Below, piece by piece: positions 26,225 through 34,788 of a stretch of 64,000 bases of DNA. A program made the translations under genes and the position numbers. Numbering within the stretch: the stretch's first letter is position 1; each line of letters opens with the position of its first letter. Source of the stretch: Rhodococcus sp. HNM0569. Its GTDB lineage: Bacteria > Actinomycetota > Actinomycetes > Mycobacteriales > Mycobacteriaceae. The DNA lies in contig NZ_JAASAE010000003.1 in NCBI RefSeq assembly GCF_012726205.1, positions 372,001-436,000 of the forward strand, written 5' to 3'. Below the pieces are notes generated by a model. The model ran no database searches, was not told the origin of the DNA, and was given only the letters and a program-made list of their open reading frames with translations.

Positions 26225-26391
26225 CCCTCCACCGTAGCGCCGAGCCCGCAAACGCCGGTGCCCGCGGCCCTGCGGTCACGGTAGAGTGACTTCTCGGGCG
26301 CGTCCTGCAGTCAACGTGGGGCGCGTTCAGTGCATTTTGTCCACCGCCGCGACCGACCTGGCCGCGGCTGTCAGATGAGCGGGTGAACGCG

Positions 26392-26799
26392 GTGCCGACC
26401 GGCAAGGTGAAGTGGTACGACGTCGACAAGGGCTTCGGCTTCCTCTCGCAGGAGGAAGGCGAGGACGTCTATGTGCGTGCCTCCGCCCTGCCCGACGGTG
26501 TCGAAGGCCTCAAGGCAGGTCAGCGCGTCGAATTCGGCATGGCCGCCGGCCGTCGTGGCCCGCAGGCACTCAGCGTCAAGGTGCTCGACCCCGCCCCGTC
26601 GGTGCGGCGCGGCGCCCAACGCGAGGCCGCGGTCCGCAAGCACACCCCCGACGAATTGCACGGAATGGTCGAGGACATGATCACCCTGCTCGAGGCGAAG
26701 GTGCAGCCCGACCTGCAGAAGGGGCGTTTCCCCGATCGCAAGACCGCGCGCCGCATCTCGGAAGTGGTGCGCGCGGTCGCCCGCGAACTCGACGCCTGA
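26392..26799 (+). CDS. cspB: Cold-shock-domain protein CspB
   Basis: A 135-aa protein with an N-terminal cold-shock domain (residues 1-65). RNP1 appears as KGFGFLSQ and RNP2 as [10 protein letters not shown], the single-stranded RNA/DNA binding strands. A C-terminal extension of about 70 residues ([21 protein letters not shown] ... [13 protein letters not shown]) is helical and distinguishes it from 67-aa CspA proteins. GTG 26392 ([11 protein letters not shown]) is preferred over GTG 26383 because it gives the PTGKVKWY opening and the 135-aa length I remember for Rv0871. Confidence 0.88.
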   Translation: MPTGKVKWYDVDKGFGFLSQEEGEDVYVRASALPDGVEGLKAGQRVEFGMAAGRRGPQALSVKVLDPAPSVRRGAQREAAVRKHTPDELHGMVEDMITLLEAKVQPDLQKGRFPDRKTARRISEVVRAVARELDA

Positions 26800-26811
26800 C
26801 CGCGCCGGCAG

Positions 26812-27306
26812 CTACACCGAACCGACCGCCCACACGGCGCGCGCCTTGGGCTGACCCTGCTCGTCGACCACAGCCGACGGCAGCTGGATCTCGACGCCCA
26901 CGAGCGGCAGTTCCGGCGTCGACGGCACGGTGACCGCGCTGGCGTCGTTCGACAGGTAGATCCGTGCCTGCACGACGGGCTCGCCGTTCGGTCCCTGGTA
27001 CACGGTGAGCAGCCGCCACGGCGCGCTCGAGATCTCCGACGGCAGCGACAACTGCAGCGGCATGCCCGCGGGCACGTCGAGCGGCGCGATCGTGCCCTCC
27101 TCGGAGCAGTCCTCGAGGTTGACAGTGCAGTACAGGTACGGGGTCACCTCGACGGTCGACCCGTGCGAGTACGCGGTGACGCTCACCGGCCGGGGATCCG
27201 AGCCGCGGATGAGGACGACCAGGACGGAGACGAACACCACGAGCGCGACCACCAGCGCCGCTGCGATCGCGATGAGATTCCGTTTGGTGGTCGGCTGAAT
27301 GTCCAC
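26812..27306 (-). CDS. DUF2771 family anchored protein
   Basis: A 164-aa exported protein that I assign to DUF2771 (Rv0875c equivalent by position). One N-terminal transmembrane helix (LIAIAAALVVALVVFVSVLVVLI) precedes an extracytoplasmic beta-rich domain with a cysteine pair (YLYCTVNLEDCSEEG) that could form a disulfide. GTG 27306 abuts the TAA stop of the upstream MFS gene with no gap, so the two are translationally coupled. Function unknown. Confidence 0.8.
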   Translation of the reverse strand: MDIQPTTKRNLIAIAAALVVALVVFVSVLVVLIRGSDPRPVSVTAYSHGSTVEVTPYLYCTVNLEDCSEEGTIAPLDVPAGMPLQLSLPSEISSAPWRLLTVYQGPNGEPVVQARIYLSNDASAVTVPSTPELPLVGVEIQLPSAVVDEQGQPKARAVWAVGSV

Positions 27307-29169
27307 TTAGGTCACATTTCCTGTCGATCGGTCGGCGCGGGGCGCCGACGGGCTCGCGCCGCCGAAGCGGTGCAGCGGTTCGGTCACTTCCTGCCGCGCC
27401 CGGTCGGGACGTTTGCCGCCGAGGCCGGGGAGCAGCGTGCTTCCACGGTAGGACAGTACGGTCTGGACCAATCCCAGGGTCAGGACAACCGAGACCACAG
27501 CGAAACCGACCCACAGCGTCGTGGGCAGCAGCACACCGAGTGCGCCGCCCACCACCCAACTCAGCTGCAGCACGGTTTCGGACCGGCCGAATCCGGAGGC
27601 GATCGACTCCTCGGGCAGGTCGTCCTGCAGCGACGCGTCGAGCGACACCTTGGCGAGCGCGCTGCCCGCCGAGGCGACGAGCGCCGCGAGCGCCGCCACG
27701 AGCATGTTGCCGGTGACCGCGGTGAGCACGGCGACGACCCACACGCCGATCGTGCAGCGCAGGACGATCAGCGCGGGTCTGCCCAGTTTGAGGCGCGCCC
27801 CGGTGGCGTTGCCGAGGAAGTTGCCGACGCCCGCGGCGGCGCCCACGAGGCCGAGCGTCGCGGCCTGCAACAGCGCTTCGTGATCGCTGTTGGCTTTCGC
27901 GACGAAGGCGACGTACAGCGTGAGGAACCCGGTGAGGACGCGGATCGTGCTGTTGCCCCACAGGCCGACGATGACCGCGCGGCCGAGCGGTTGCCTGCGT
28001 GTGCGCTTGTCCCCGGGGACCGGCGCGGGCGCACCCGGATCGATGAACTCGGTGCGGGCGTCGTCGCCGTGATACGTGAGCGTCGCGGGCACCTCGCCCT
28101 CGGTGACCTCGACCCACGACGGGATCCGCATGCTCAGGTACACGCCTGCCGCGGTGACGACGACGGCGAACCACAGCGCGCCCGCGGACCCGAAGACGTA
28201 CGCGAGTGCGGCCGCGACTGCGCCCGCGGCGATCGTGCCGCCGATCAGGCCGAACACGGTGAGCCGCGAGTTGACCCGCACGAGATCGATCTCGGGTGGC
28301 AGCACGCGTGGCGTGACGGCGCTCTTGAGCACGGAGAACGACTTCGAGAGCACCATCATGCCGAGCGCGGCGGGGTACAGGATCCACGTGTCGAACTCGA
28401 GCGCGAGCACGACGAGAAGCGCGGTGCGCGCGGCGAACGACGCCGCGAGTGCGAGTCGTCTGCCGCGCTGTAATCGGTCGAGCATCGGGCCGATGAGCGG
28501 TGCGATGACCGCGAACGGCGCGATGGTGATGATCAGGTACAGCGCGACCTTGGTCTTGTCCTCACCGGTCGCGGCGGAGAAGAAGAGGGTGTTCGCGAGA
28601 GCGACCGCGAGTGCGGCGTCGGTGGCGAAGTTCGCCATGACGGCATACGTGAGCGCGGTGAGGCCCGACTTGTCCGCTCCGTTCGCCTTCGCGGCCCGCT
28701 GGAAGGTCGCGATGCCCTTGTTGGTGAGTTCGCGACTGCGCATCGCGGCGACGCGGGTGACCGTGAGCTTGCGCGGCATCGGCGGGGCTTTCGGGCCGCC
28801 GCGTCCAGCGCGCTCCGTGCGTTCGGTTCCCGGTTCGGTCGAAGCGGCGTCGGCGGCGGCGTGGTCGGCGGCCGACATGCGGCGGGTCTCGATCGGATGC
28901 AACGGAGGGAGCGGCTCGCGACGTGCGGAGCGCCTGGCCCCGTTCTGCTCGTGGCCCGTGTTGTTCGGGCTGCGCGTCCGCCTGCTCGTGCCGTCCGCGG
29001 CCGGTGGATAGCGGTCGTAGCCGGGATGTGCGCCGCCCTGCTCCGAACCACACCGCCCCGAAACGCCAGGCTGCCCCGAACCGCCAGGCTGCCCTGAACC
29101 GCCACGATGCCCCGGTCCGGCATCACCCCGGCTTCGGTCGGGGTCTGCGGGGTCACGCGGTGCGGTCAC
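27307..29169 (-). CDS. MFS transporter with long N-terminal extension
   Basis: A 620-aa major facilitator protein. Residues 1 to about 145 are hydrophilic and low-complexity (Gly/Pro/Arg-rich, including SGQPGG-type repeats). Some 12 transmembrane helices follow, from about residue 165 on, with signature loops such as LIGPMLDRLQRGRRLALAAS and LGNATGARLKLGRPALIVLR. Substrate unknown. It corresponds by position to Rv0876c. GTG 29169 is taken as start; a start within the extension cannot be excluded. It is coupled to the DUF2771 gene. Confidence 0.8.
   Translation of the reverse strand: MTAPRDPADPDRSRGDAGPGHRGGSGQPGGSGQPGVSGRCGSEQGGAHPGYDRYPPAADGTSRRTRSPNNTGHEQNGARRSARREPLPPLHPIETRRMSAADHAAADAASTEPGTERTERAGRGGPKAPPMPRKLTVTRVAAMRSRELTNKGIATFQRAAKANGADKSGLTALTYAVMANFATDAALAVALANTLFFSAATGEDKTKVALYLIITIAPFAVIAPLIGPMLDRLQRGRRLALAASFAARTALLVVLALEFDTWILYPAALGMMVLSKSFSVLKSAVTPRVLPPEIDLVRVNSRLTVFGLIGGTIAAGAVAAALAYVFGSAGALWFAVVVTAAGVYLSMRIPSWVEVTEGEVPATLTYHGDDARTEFIDPGAPAPVPGDKRTRRQPLGRAVIVGLWGNSTIRVLTGFLTLYVAFVAKANSDHEALLQAATLGLVGAAAGVGNFLGNATGARLKLGRPALIVLRCTIGVWVVAVLTAVTGNMLVAALAALVASAGSALAKVSLDASLQDDLPEESIASGFGRSETVLQLSWVVGGALGVLLPTTLWVGFAVVSVVLTLGLVQTVLSYRGSTLLPGLGGKRPDRARQEVTEPLHRFGGASPSAPRADRSTGNVT
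29055..29108. repeat. Three tandem 18-bp units inside the MFS gene
   Basis: Units 29055-29072, 29073-29090 and 29091-29108 follow the pattern gccccgaaccgccaggct. They are in frame and encode successive Gly/Gln/Pro/Ser hexapeptides near residue 25 of the MFS protein. Units 1 and 2 differ at one base. Length variation by slippage would keep the reading frame. Confidence 0.8.
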
Positions 29170-29238
29170 GGATCCAATTCTGTCGCAGTCGTCTTCTTTT
29201 CGCTCGTGCGGTCCGGTCGTGCCCGGGTGTGCGGCGCG

Positions 29239-30096
29239 TCACGGGGTGAAGCGCACCTCGAACATGCGCGGCCAGTTCTTGCCGGTGACGAGGAAGTGAT
29301 CGGTGCCCGGGATCGCGGCGATGCCGTTCAGGACGTCGGGCGCGGTGCGGGCGCCGGATGTCGTGTCGTCGGGCAGCAGGTCACGCAGGGCGCTCGCGTC
29401 GATCACGCGCACGACGCTGCCGTCGTCCGGATCGATCTGCACGATCGTGTCCTGTTGCCAGACGTTCGCGTACACGGTGCCGTCCGGCATGCACTCGAGT
29501 TCGTTGAGCTGCGTGACGTCGGTGCCGTCGTGTGTCACGCGCACGGTGCCGGTCTCGGCGAACGTGCCGCGGTCTCGGAAGGTGAGCGTGGCCGATCCGT
29601 CGCTCGTGACGAGCGCGTCGTCGCCTGCGGCGTCCGGGCGCGTGCAGATACCCCAACCTTCCCCGTCGACGTCGACGCGGCGTCGCTCCGCGAGGGTCGT
29701 GGCGTCCCGCTCGATCGCGATGCCGTTGCGCCACGTGAGCTGCCAGACCGTGTCGCCGTCGACGGTGACGCCTTCCCCGAACAGCGGTGCGGGCAGGTCG
29801 ACGCGCGCGAGCTCGCGGCCCGATTCCAGCTCGGTGGCCCGCAGCCAGGACGAGCCCACCAGGCCGGTGCCCTCGTAGAGCACGCCGTCGTGGATCTCGA
29901 GGCCCTGCGTGAACGCGGCGGCGTCGTGCGGGAGTGTGTCGACCACCTCGACCCCCGCCTCGGTGCTCGAGGCCGCCGCCCCGGGTTCGGGGTCCGCCGA
30001 ACAGGCCGACAGGACGGCCACGGCAGCGGTACCCAGCACGGTGGTTCTCAGGACAGCGGCACGCGCCGCGACACCACTCGCACGACCGACACGCAT
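29239..30096 (-). CDS. Glutaminyl-peptide cyclotransferase, lipoprotein
   Basis: A 285-aa protein of the plant/bacterial-type glutaminyl cyclase family, a five-bladed beta-propeller that cyclises N-terminal Gln to pyroglutamate. It has the blocks FTQGLEIHDGVLYEGTG, LTWRNG, LNELECMPDGTVYANVW and LNGIAAIPGTDHFLVTGKNWPRMFEV. The N-terminus has a lipobox (VLSAC), so it is exported and lipid-anchored. ATG 30096 (MRVGRASGVAARAA) gives a proper signal peptide; other upstream starts read into the divergent intergenic region. Confidence 0.86.
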   Translation of the reverse strand: MRVGRASGVAARAAVLRTTVLGTAAVAVLSACSADPEPGAAASSTEAGVEVVDTLPHDAAAFTQGLEIHDGVLYEGTGLVGSSWLRATELESGRELARVDLPAPLFGEGVTVDGDTVWQLTWRNGIAIERDATTLAERRRVDVDGEGWGICTRPDAAGDDALVTSDGSATLTFRDRGTFAETGTVRVTHDGTDVTQLNELECMPDGTVYANVWQQDTIVQIDPDDGSVVRVIDASALRDLLPDDTTSGARTAPDVLNGIAAIPGTDHFLVTGKNWPRMFEVRFTP

Positions 30097-30175
30097 ACGC
30101 ACCAGGATGACGCATCGGGACCGCAACATCGGCCCGCCCGCGCGAAGACATGCCGACGTGCGGCAAACTGGGGGA

Positions 30176-31048
30176 GTGAGCGTTGCATCGTCCCCCGAAC
30201 GGCAGAGTGTGCGTCCGGTACTCGCCGACGCCGTCGACCTCGCGCGATCCGCGGTGACGGACCTGCGTGAAGGGGGCGTCGGGCAGTACCTCGGCGTCGA
30301 GCGCGAGGACGACTGTGCGGCCACGCACCGGTTCGTGGCCGAGCTGCCCGGCTACCGAGGGTGGCAGTGGGCCGTCGTGGTCGCCGCGGCCCCCGACGAC
30401 TCGCACGCGACGGTCAGCGAACTGGCACTGTTGCCGGGCCCCGACGCACTCGTCGCGCCCGAATGGGTGCCGTGGAATCAGCGCATCCGGCCCGGCGATC
30501 TCCCCCCCGGCGCCCTGCTCGCCCCGGTGCCCGACGACCCGCGCCTCGGGCCGGGCTTCATGGCCACGGGCGACCCGGTGGTCGACGAGACGGCGGTCGA
30601 GGTCGGGCTGGGCCGTCGACAGGTGATGAGCCGCGAAGGCAGGCTCGACGCGGCCGAGCGGTGGCACGACGGCGACCACGGCCCCGACTCCGAGATGGCG
30701 AAGGCCGCGCCGTCGACGTGCGACATGTGCGGCTTCTACCTGCCCCTCGCCGGCTCGCTGCGGGGTGCGTTCGGCGTGTGCGGCAACGAGTACGCGGCCG
30801 ACGGGCAGGTCGTGCACGCCGCGTACGGGTGCGGCGCACATTCGGACACCGAACTGCCCGTGGGCGCAGGCACACCTCGCTACGACGCATTCGACGACTC
30901 CGCGATCGAGGTGGTCACGGTCGGGTCCCCCGCGTCCGAAGAAGTCGAGTCCCCCGCGCCCGAAGACGCTGCGCCGGACCAGGCGGGGCCGAAGGATCGA
31001 GCAGACCGGACGGATCAGGCGGAGCCGACCACCGACGAGGCGGACTGA
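30176..31048 (+). CDS. DUF3027 family protein
   Basis: A 290-aa soluble protein assigned to DUF3027 (Rv0877 equivalent by position). Features include WVPWNQRIRPGDLPPGALL, GRRQVMSREGRLDAAERW, and a possible metal-binding set of Cys and His: CDMCGFYLPL, VCGNEYAADG and YGCGAHSD. The C-terminal 50 residues are acidic and low-complexity. GTG 30176 sits directly behind GGGGGA, which is too close for an ideal ribosome site; a leaderless or atypical start is possible. Function unknown. It starts 79 bases from the divergent cyclotransferase. Confidence 0.8.
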   Translation: MSVASSPERQSVRPVLADAVDLARSAVTDLREGGVGQYLGVEREDDCAATHRFVAELPGYRGWQWAVVVAAAPDDSHATVSELALLPGPDALVAPEWVPWNQRIRPGDLPPGALLAPVPDDPRLGPGFMATGDPVVDETAVEVGLGRRQVMSREGRLDAAERWHDGDHGPDSEMAKAAPSTCDMCGFYLPLAGSLRGAFGVCGNEYAADGQVVHAAYGCGAHSDTELPVGAGTPRYDAFDDSAIEVVTVGSPASEEVESPAPEDAAPDQAGPKDRADRTDQAEPTTDEAD

Positions 31049-31060
31049 CTGCCCGCCCCG

Positions 31061-33865
31061 ATGCCCACCGCAGCCGACCCGTTCGACACCCGCGCGCTGC
31101 GTAGCGGCGTGCTGAGCGCGTGGGCGTCCTCGCCCACGCGGCTGCGCGAGGACGCGCACGCCGAGGGTGATCTCGTCGAGGCCGGCTACCGCGATCGCGT
31201 GTTCACCGAACTCGCGCAGAACGCCGCCGACGCCGCTGCGCGCGCGGGCGTTGCCGGCCGGATACGCGTCCGCGTCGACGACGGTGTGCTCTCGGTCGCC
31301 AACACCGGTCGCCCGCTCGACGCACCGGGCCTGCGGGCACTGGTCGCCTTGCGCGCATCGGACAAGGATGCCGGCACCGACCCTGCCGGTGTCGGCCGGT
31401 TCGGGGTCGGCTTCACGTCAGTGCTCGCGCTCGGCGACCACGTCGAGGTGCGTTCGACGTCGGGCTCGGTGCTGCTGTCCCGTGAACGCACCCGCCGTGA
31501 GATCGAGACCGCCGGGCTCACCGCGCCCGACGTGGGGGTGCCCGCGCTGCGGCTCGCGTGGCCGATCGACGCCGCACCCGCGGACGGCTTCGACACCGAG
31601 ATCCGGGTGACCCTCGGCGCTCGTGTCGACGTACAGGAACTCGCCGCGGCGATCGCCCGCGAAGCGGTCGACGTGCTGCTCGAACTGCCCGCACTCGAGT
31701 CGATCGCGCTGCCGGGCGACGCGGGCCCGCTGACCCGCACGAGCCGCCGCGTCGGCGAACTCACCGAGATCACGATCGGCGAGGGCACGTGGTGGCAGCA
31801 CGAGTCCGCGCACGCGCGCTGGCTGGTTCCCGTGCAGGACGGCGTCGTGCGACCCGTCGGCGAAGTCGACAATCCAGACGGGCAGTGGCGCGACGGGCAG
31901 TGGGGCGACGTGCTGCGCGCCCCCACCCGCTCGGACGAACAGTTGTCTCTGCCCGCGCTCGTGATTGCCGACGTCGCGATGCAACCCGACCGCCGCCGCG
32001 TCCTGCCCGGCGCGCGTCTCGAACACGTCGCCGACGGATACGCGGACTTCGTTGCGGCGCTGCCGGTGTCGCAGCGCGCCAAGATGGTGCCGGTGCCCGC
32101 GTTCGCGCGCGGCGAGGTCGACGGCGTCCTGCGCGAGGCCGTCGTGCGGGTACTGCGCGACGGTCCTTGGGCACCGACCGTCGACGGCCGCGTCGTCGCC
32201 GGTGCGCGGGCGCGCGTCGTGACCGGGCTGACCGACGAACTCGCGCACCTGCTGCGCGAGACGATCGACGACCTCGTCGACCCGGCCGTGTCGGGCACTC
32301 GGTACGCACCGGCATGGGCCGCGGTCGATGCACATCGGCTCGGCCTCGCCCGCATCGCGGAGCTGCTCGCGGGAGCCGAACGCGAACCCCGGTGGTGGCA
32401 CGCGTTGTACGACGCGTTGACCCCTTTCGTGGCCGACCCCGTCGCCGCCGAGGAACTCGCCGCGATCCCGGTCCCGCTCGCCGACGGGCGCACCGTCACC
32501 GGGCCGCGCACGACCGTCACCGGCACCGACGACCTCGACGTCCGCGGTGTCACCTGGGCACGCACCGTGCACCCCGACGCCGTGCACCCGCTGCTGAGCC
32601 GGCTCGGCGCGCAGCCGGTCACGGCGGCCGACCTGCTCGCCGAACCCGCGCTGCGCGACCTCGTCGAGGACTGTGCGGCAGGCGAACTCGACGACGACAC
32701 GGCAGACGGTCTCACCGGCGCGGTGCTCGCGCTCGCGGCACACGCCGCGCCCGCCGACGTGCCGTCGTGGTTGGGGGAGCTGCCCCTGCCCGACGTCGAC
32801 GGCGAACTCGTGCCCGCCGACGAACTGCTGCTGCCCGAGTCGCCGCTCGCAGCCGTGCTCGCCGACGACGCCCCGTTCACGACGGTCGACGCCGACCTCG
32901 CCGCCACCGCGGGCGCGGCCGCGCTCACGGCGCTCGGTGTCGGCTGGTCGTTCACGACCGTGCGCGCCGACGATCCCACCGGCCCCGACCACGGCCTCGA
33001 CGACGAGGACACGTGGTGGGGGCAGCTCGCGGACGAACCGTCGTCCCTGGTCGCGGCGCGCGATCTCGAACTCGTCGACCCCGCCCGGTGGGCGGACGCG
33101 CTCGCGCTGCTCGCACACGATCCGGCGACCGCGCCGTTACTCGCCGATCGCGACGGCTACACCGCGTGGTGGCTACGCACGCACGCGGTTCTCGACGGGG
33201 CGACGCTCGGCGTGCTCCGCCACCCCGACGACAGCACCTTCGACGGCCTGCTCGATGCCGCTGCGCATCCGGATGCCGACGTCTTCGCCGCGGCACTCGC
33301 CCCCCGCGTGGTCGATTCGCCTGCGCTCGCGTCGTTGCTGCTCGAACGCCTCGCCGATGCCGCACGCACCCCTTCGCCCGAGGTCGTGGCGCGCACGCAC
33401 ACGCGCGTCGCGGAAGCAGTCGCGGAAGGCCGCCTCGACGCGGCCGATCTCGCGGTGCCCGCGCGGGTGCGCACCGCGGCGGGCAGCGCCGCCGATCCCG
33501 ACGACGTGATGGTGCTCGACCGGGCCTGCTATGCGCACGTCGTGCCGCTGGAGCGTGTCGCGCCCGGTGCACCCACGACAGCACCCGAACTGGCCGAGGT
33601 CCTCGACCTGCCGCTCGCGTCCGACGTCGTCACCGCACGGGTCCTCGGTGCGGGGACGGCCACGACACTCGGGTCGTTGCCCGGCGCGGTCGCCGCGTTC
33701 ACCGCCGCGGCGCTGCCGATCCCGCCCGGCCGCGTCGACGTGCACGAGCGCCTCACCGTGCGGCTCACCGGCGAGTTGTCGGGAGACGTCGACGTGCCGT
33801 GGTGGGTCGACGACGACGGCCTCGTGCACTGCACCGCGCACTGGCCGGTTCCGTATGTCTCCTGA
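31061..33865 (+). CDS. Sacsin/Hsp90-like GHKL ATPase protein
   Basis: A 934-aa protein with an N-terminal GHKL (Bergerat) ATP-binding domain in roughly the first 200 residues. The N-box helix is VFTELAQNAADAA, and the lid glycines appear in AGVGRFGVGFTSVLAL. Hsp90, sacsin and MutL share this fold. The remaining 730 residues are Asp/Ala-rich, with no transmembrane segments and no recognised catalytic site. It follows the DUF3027 gene by 12 bases and its 3' end overlaps the PAP2 gene by 11 bases. A chaperone-like role is a family-based guess; the client is unknown. Confidence 0.75.
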   Translation: MPTAADPFDTRALRSGVLSAWASSPTRLREDAHAEGDLVEAGYRDRVFTELAQNAADAAARAGVAGRIRVRVDDGVLSVANTGRPLDAPGLRALVALRASDKDAGTDPAGVGRFGVGFTSVLALGDHVEVRSTSGSVLLSRERTRREIETAGLTAPDVGVPALRLAWPIDAAPADGFDTEIRVTLGARVDVQELAAAIAREAVDVLLELPALESIALPGDAGPLTRTSRRVGELTEITIGEGTWWQHESAHARWLVPVQDGVVRPVGEVDNPDGQWRDGQWGDVLRAPTRSDEQLSLPALVIADVAMQPDRRRVLPGARLEHVADGYADFVAALPVSQRAKMVPVPAFARGEVDGVLREAVVRVLRDGPWAPTVDGRVVAGARARVVTGLTDELAHLLRETIDDLVDPAVSGTRYAPAWAAVDAHRLGLARIAELLAGAEREPRWWHALYDALTPFVADPVAAEELAAIPVPLADGRTVTGPRTTVTGTDDLDVRGVTWARTVHPDAVHPLLSRLGAQPVTAADLLAEPALRDLVEDCAAGELDDDTADGLTGAVLALAAHAAPADVPSWLGELPLPDVDGELVPADELLLPESPLAAVLADDAPFTTVDADLAATAGAAALTALGVGWSFTTVRADDPTGPDHGLDDEDTWWGQLADEPSSLVAARDLELVDPARWADALALLAHDPATAPLLADRDGYTAWWLRTHAVLDGATLGVLRHPDDSTFDGLLDAAAHPDADVFAAALAPRVVDSPALASLLLERLADAARTPSPEVVARTHTRVAEAVAEGRLDAADLAVPARVRTAAGSAADPDDVMVLDRACYAHVVPLERVAPGAPTTAPELAEVLDLPLASDVVTARVLGAGTATTLGSLPGAVAAFTAAALPIPPGRVDVHERLTVRLTGELSGDVDVPWWVDDDGLVHCTAHWPVPYVS

Positions 33866-34442
33866 CGGAGTGTCCGGCGACCCGACGCTCGACGTCTCGG
33901 TCTTCGACGGGGTGCTGCGCGACCGCACGGACGACCCGGCCGCTGCGGTGGAAGCGTTCACCCACAGCGGTGGCACCGCGGCGATGTGGTGCGCGAGCGC
34001 GGTGCTCGTCGTGGCGCTCGCCCTGGTACGGCGCCGTGGTGATGCCGTGCTCGTGGGCGGGGCGATGTTCACCGGGCTGGTGTTGATGAGCGCGCTCAAG
34101 CGCCTGTGGCGGCGCGAACGTCCACCGATACCGGAACGCCTCGTCGACGTCGACAGCTACTCGTTCCCGTCCGGCCACGCCATGATGACCGCGATCTTCG
34201 CCGTGACCGTCGGTTTCGTCGTCGTGACGAGCGTGGGGCCGCGGGTGCTCGAAGCCACGCTCGCCGCGCTGCTGGTGGTGTTCACGCTCGGGATCGGGCT
34301 CTCGCGCGTGTATCTCGCGGCGCACTGGGCCACCGACGTCGCCGCGGGGTGGCTGTTCGGCGTCGTGTGGGGAGCGGTGTGGATCGTCGCGCGCCGCAGT
34401 GCGTGGCGCGTTGCGTGGCCGCGCCGGCACCGGCCGCGGTGA
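33855..34442 (+). CDS. PAP2-family membrane phosphatase
   Basis: A 195-aa integral membrane phosphatase of the PAP2 type, with about four or five helices. All three catalytic motifs are present: KRLWRRERP (K-x6-RP), PSGHAMM (PSGH) and SRVYLAAHWATD (SR-x5-H-x3-D). Relatives dephosphorylate undecaprenyl pyrophosphate or phosphatidate on the outer face of the membrane. ATG 33855 lies inside the end of the GHKL ATPase gene (11-base overlap), indicating coupled translation. The specific lipid substrate is not readable. Confidence 0.9.
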   Translation: MSPDGVSGDPTLDVSVFDGVLRDRTDDPAAAVEAFTHSGGTAAMWCASAVLVVALALVRRRGDAVLVGGAMFTGLVLMSALKRLWRRERPPIPERLVDVDSYSFPSGHAMMTAIFAVTVGFVVVTSVGPRVLEATLAALLVVFTLGIGLSRVYLAAHWATDVAAGWLFGVVWGAVWIVARRSAWRVAWPRRHRPR

Positions 34443-34456
34443 CGCACCGTAGCGAC

Positions 34457-34702
34457 CTACACGAGACCCTGTTGAGCGCCGCGATCGCCGCGCCGCGCCG
34501 CACGCCGCTGCACGAAGAACAGGGCGTAACCGAGCACGCCGATTGCCGCGCCGCACGCGCACACCGCGAGCGTCGAGCCGGCGCCGTCGGTGACGAGCAC
34601 CACGACACACGCGACGAGCCACGCGACCGTTCCGAGCAAAAGTGCTGGTCGTGGGTCCGAGAGGCGCGTCAGGACGGCGGGTTCGTTGGGCGTCGTGTGC
34701 AC
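34457..34702 (-). CDS. DUF2530 small membrane protein
   Basis: An 81-aa protein with two transmembrane helices (LLLGTVAWLVACVVVLV and AVCACGAAIGVLGYALFFV) and a basic C-terminus (QRRAARRGDRGAQQ). I place it in DUF2530, Rv0879c by position. Start GTG 34702 lies within a GCACCGAACGG motif that recurs 50 bases away, in front of the divergent purine permease. It converges on the PAP2 gene with a 14-base gap. Function unknown. Confidence 0.78.
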   Translation of the reverse strand: MHTTPNEPAVLTRLSDPRPALLLGTVAWLVACVVVLVTDGAGSTLAVCACGAAIGVLGYALFFVQRRAARRGDRGAQQGLV

Positions 34703-34759
34703 CGAACGGAGGATACCCCTGTCGGTGTGCCCTACTCTTTACCTTTGCGCACCGAACGG
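34699..34759. repeat. Paired GCACCGAACGG motif in divergent promoter region
   Basis: GCACCGAACGG occurs at 34699-34709 and again at 34749-34759, exactly 50 bases apart. The second copy continues with T, forming the short inverted repeat ACCG-AA-CGGT. The copies bracket the presumed promoter of the purine permease; the first overlaps the DUF2530 start codon. It looks like a two-site operator, but no regulator is assigned. Confidence 0.5.
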
Positions 34760-34788
34760 TGTCGGCATTGCCAGATGAGGAAGATCGC

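Noticed and set aside
29055-29108. CRISPR-like repeat array
   Set aside because: The repeats are contiguous 18-bp units without spacers and lie in a reading frame.
31418-33118. Long minus-strand open frame opposite the GHKL ATPase
   Set aside because: No recognisable domain; composition mirrors the wobble bias of the true gene.
34703-34788. Purine riboswitch before the NCS2 permease
   Set aside because: The leader is under 90 bases and lacks the conserved purine-aptamer loops; no plausible three-way junction was found.
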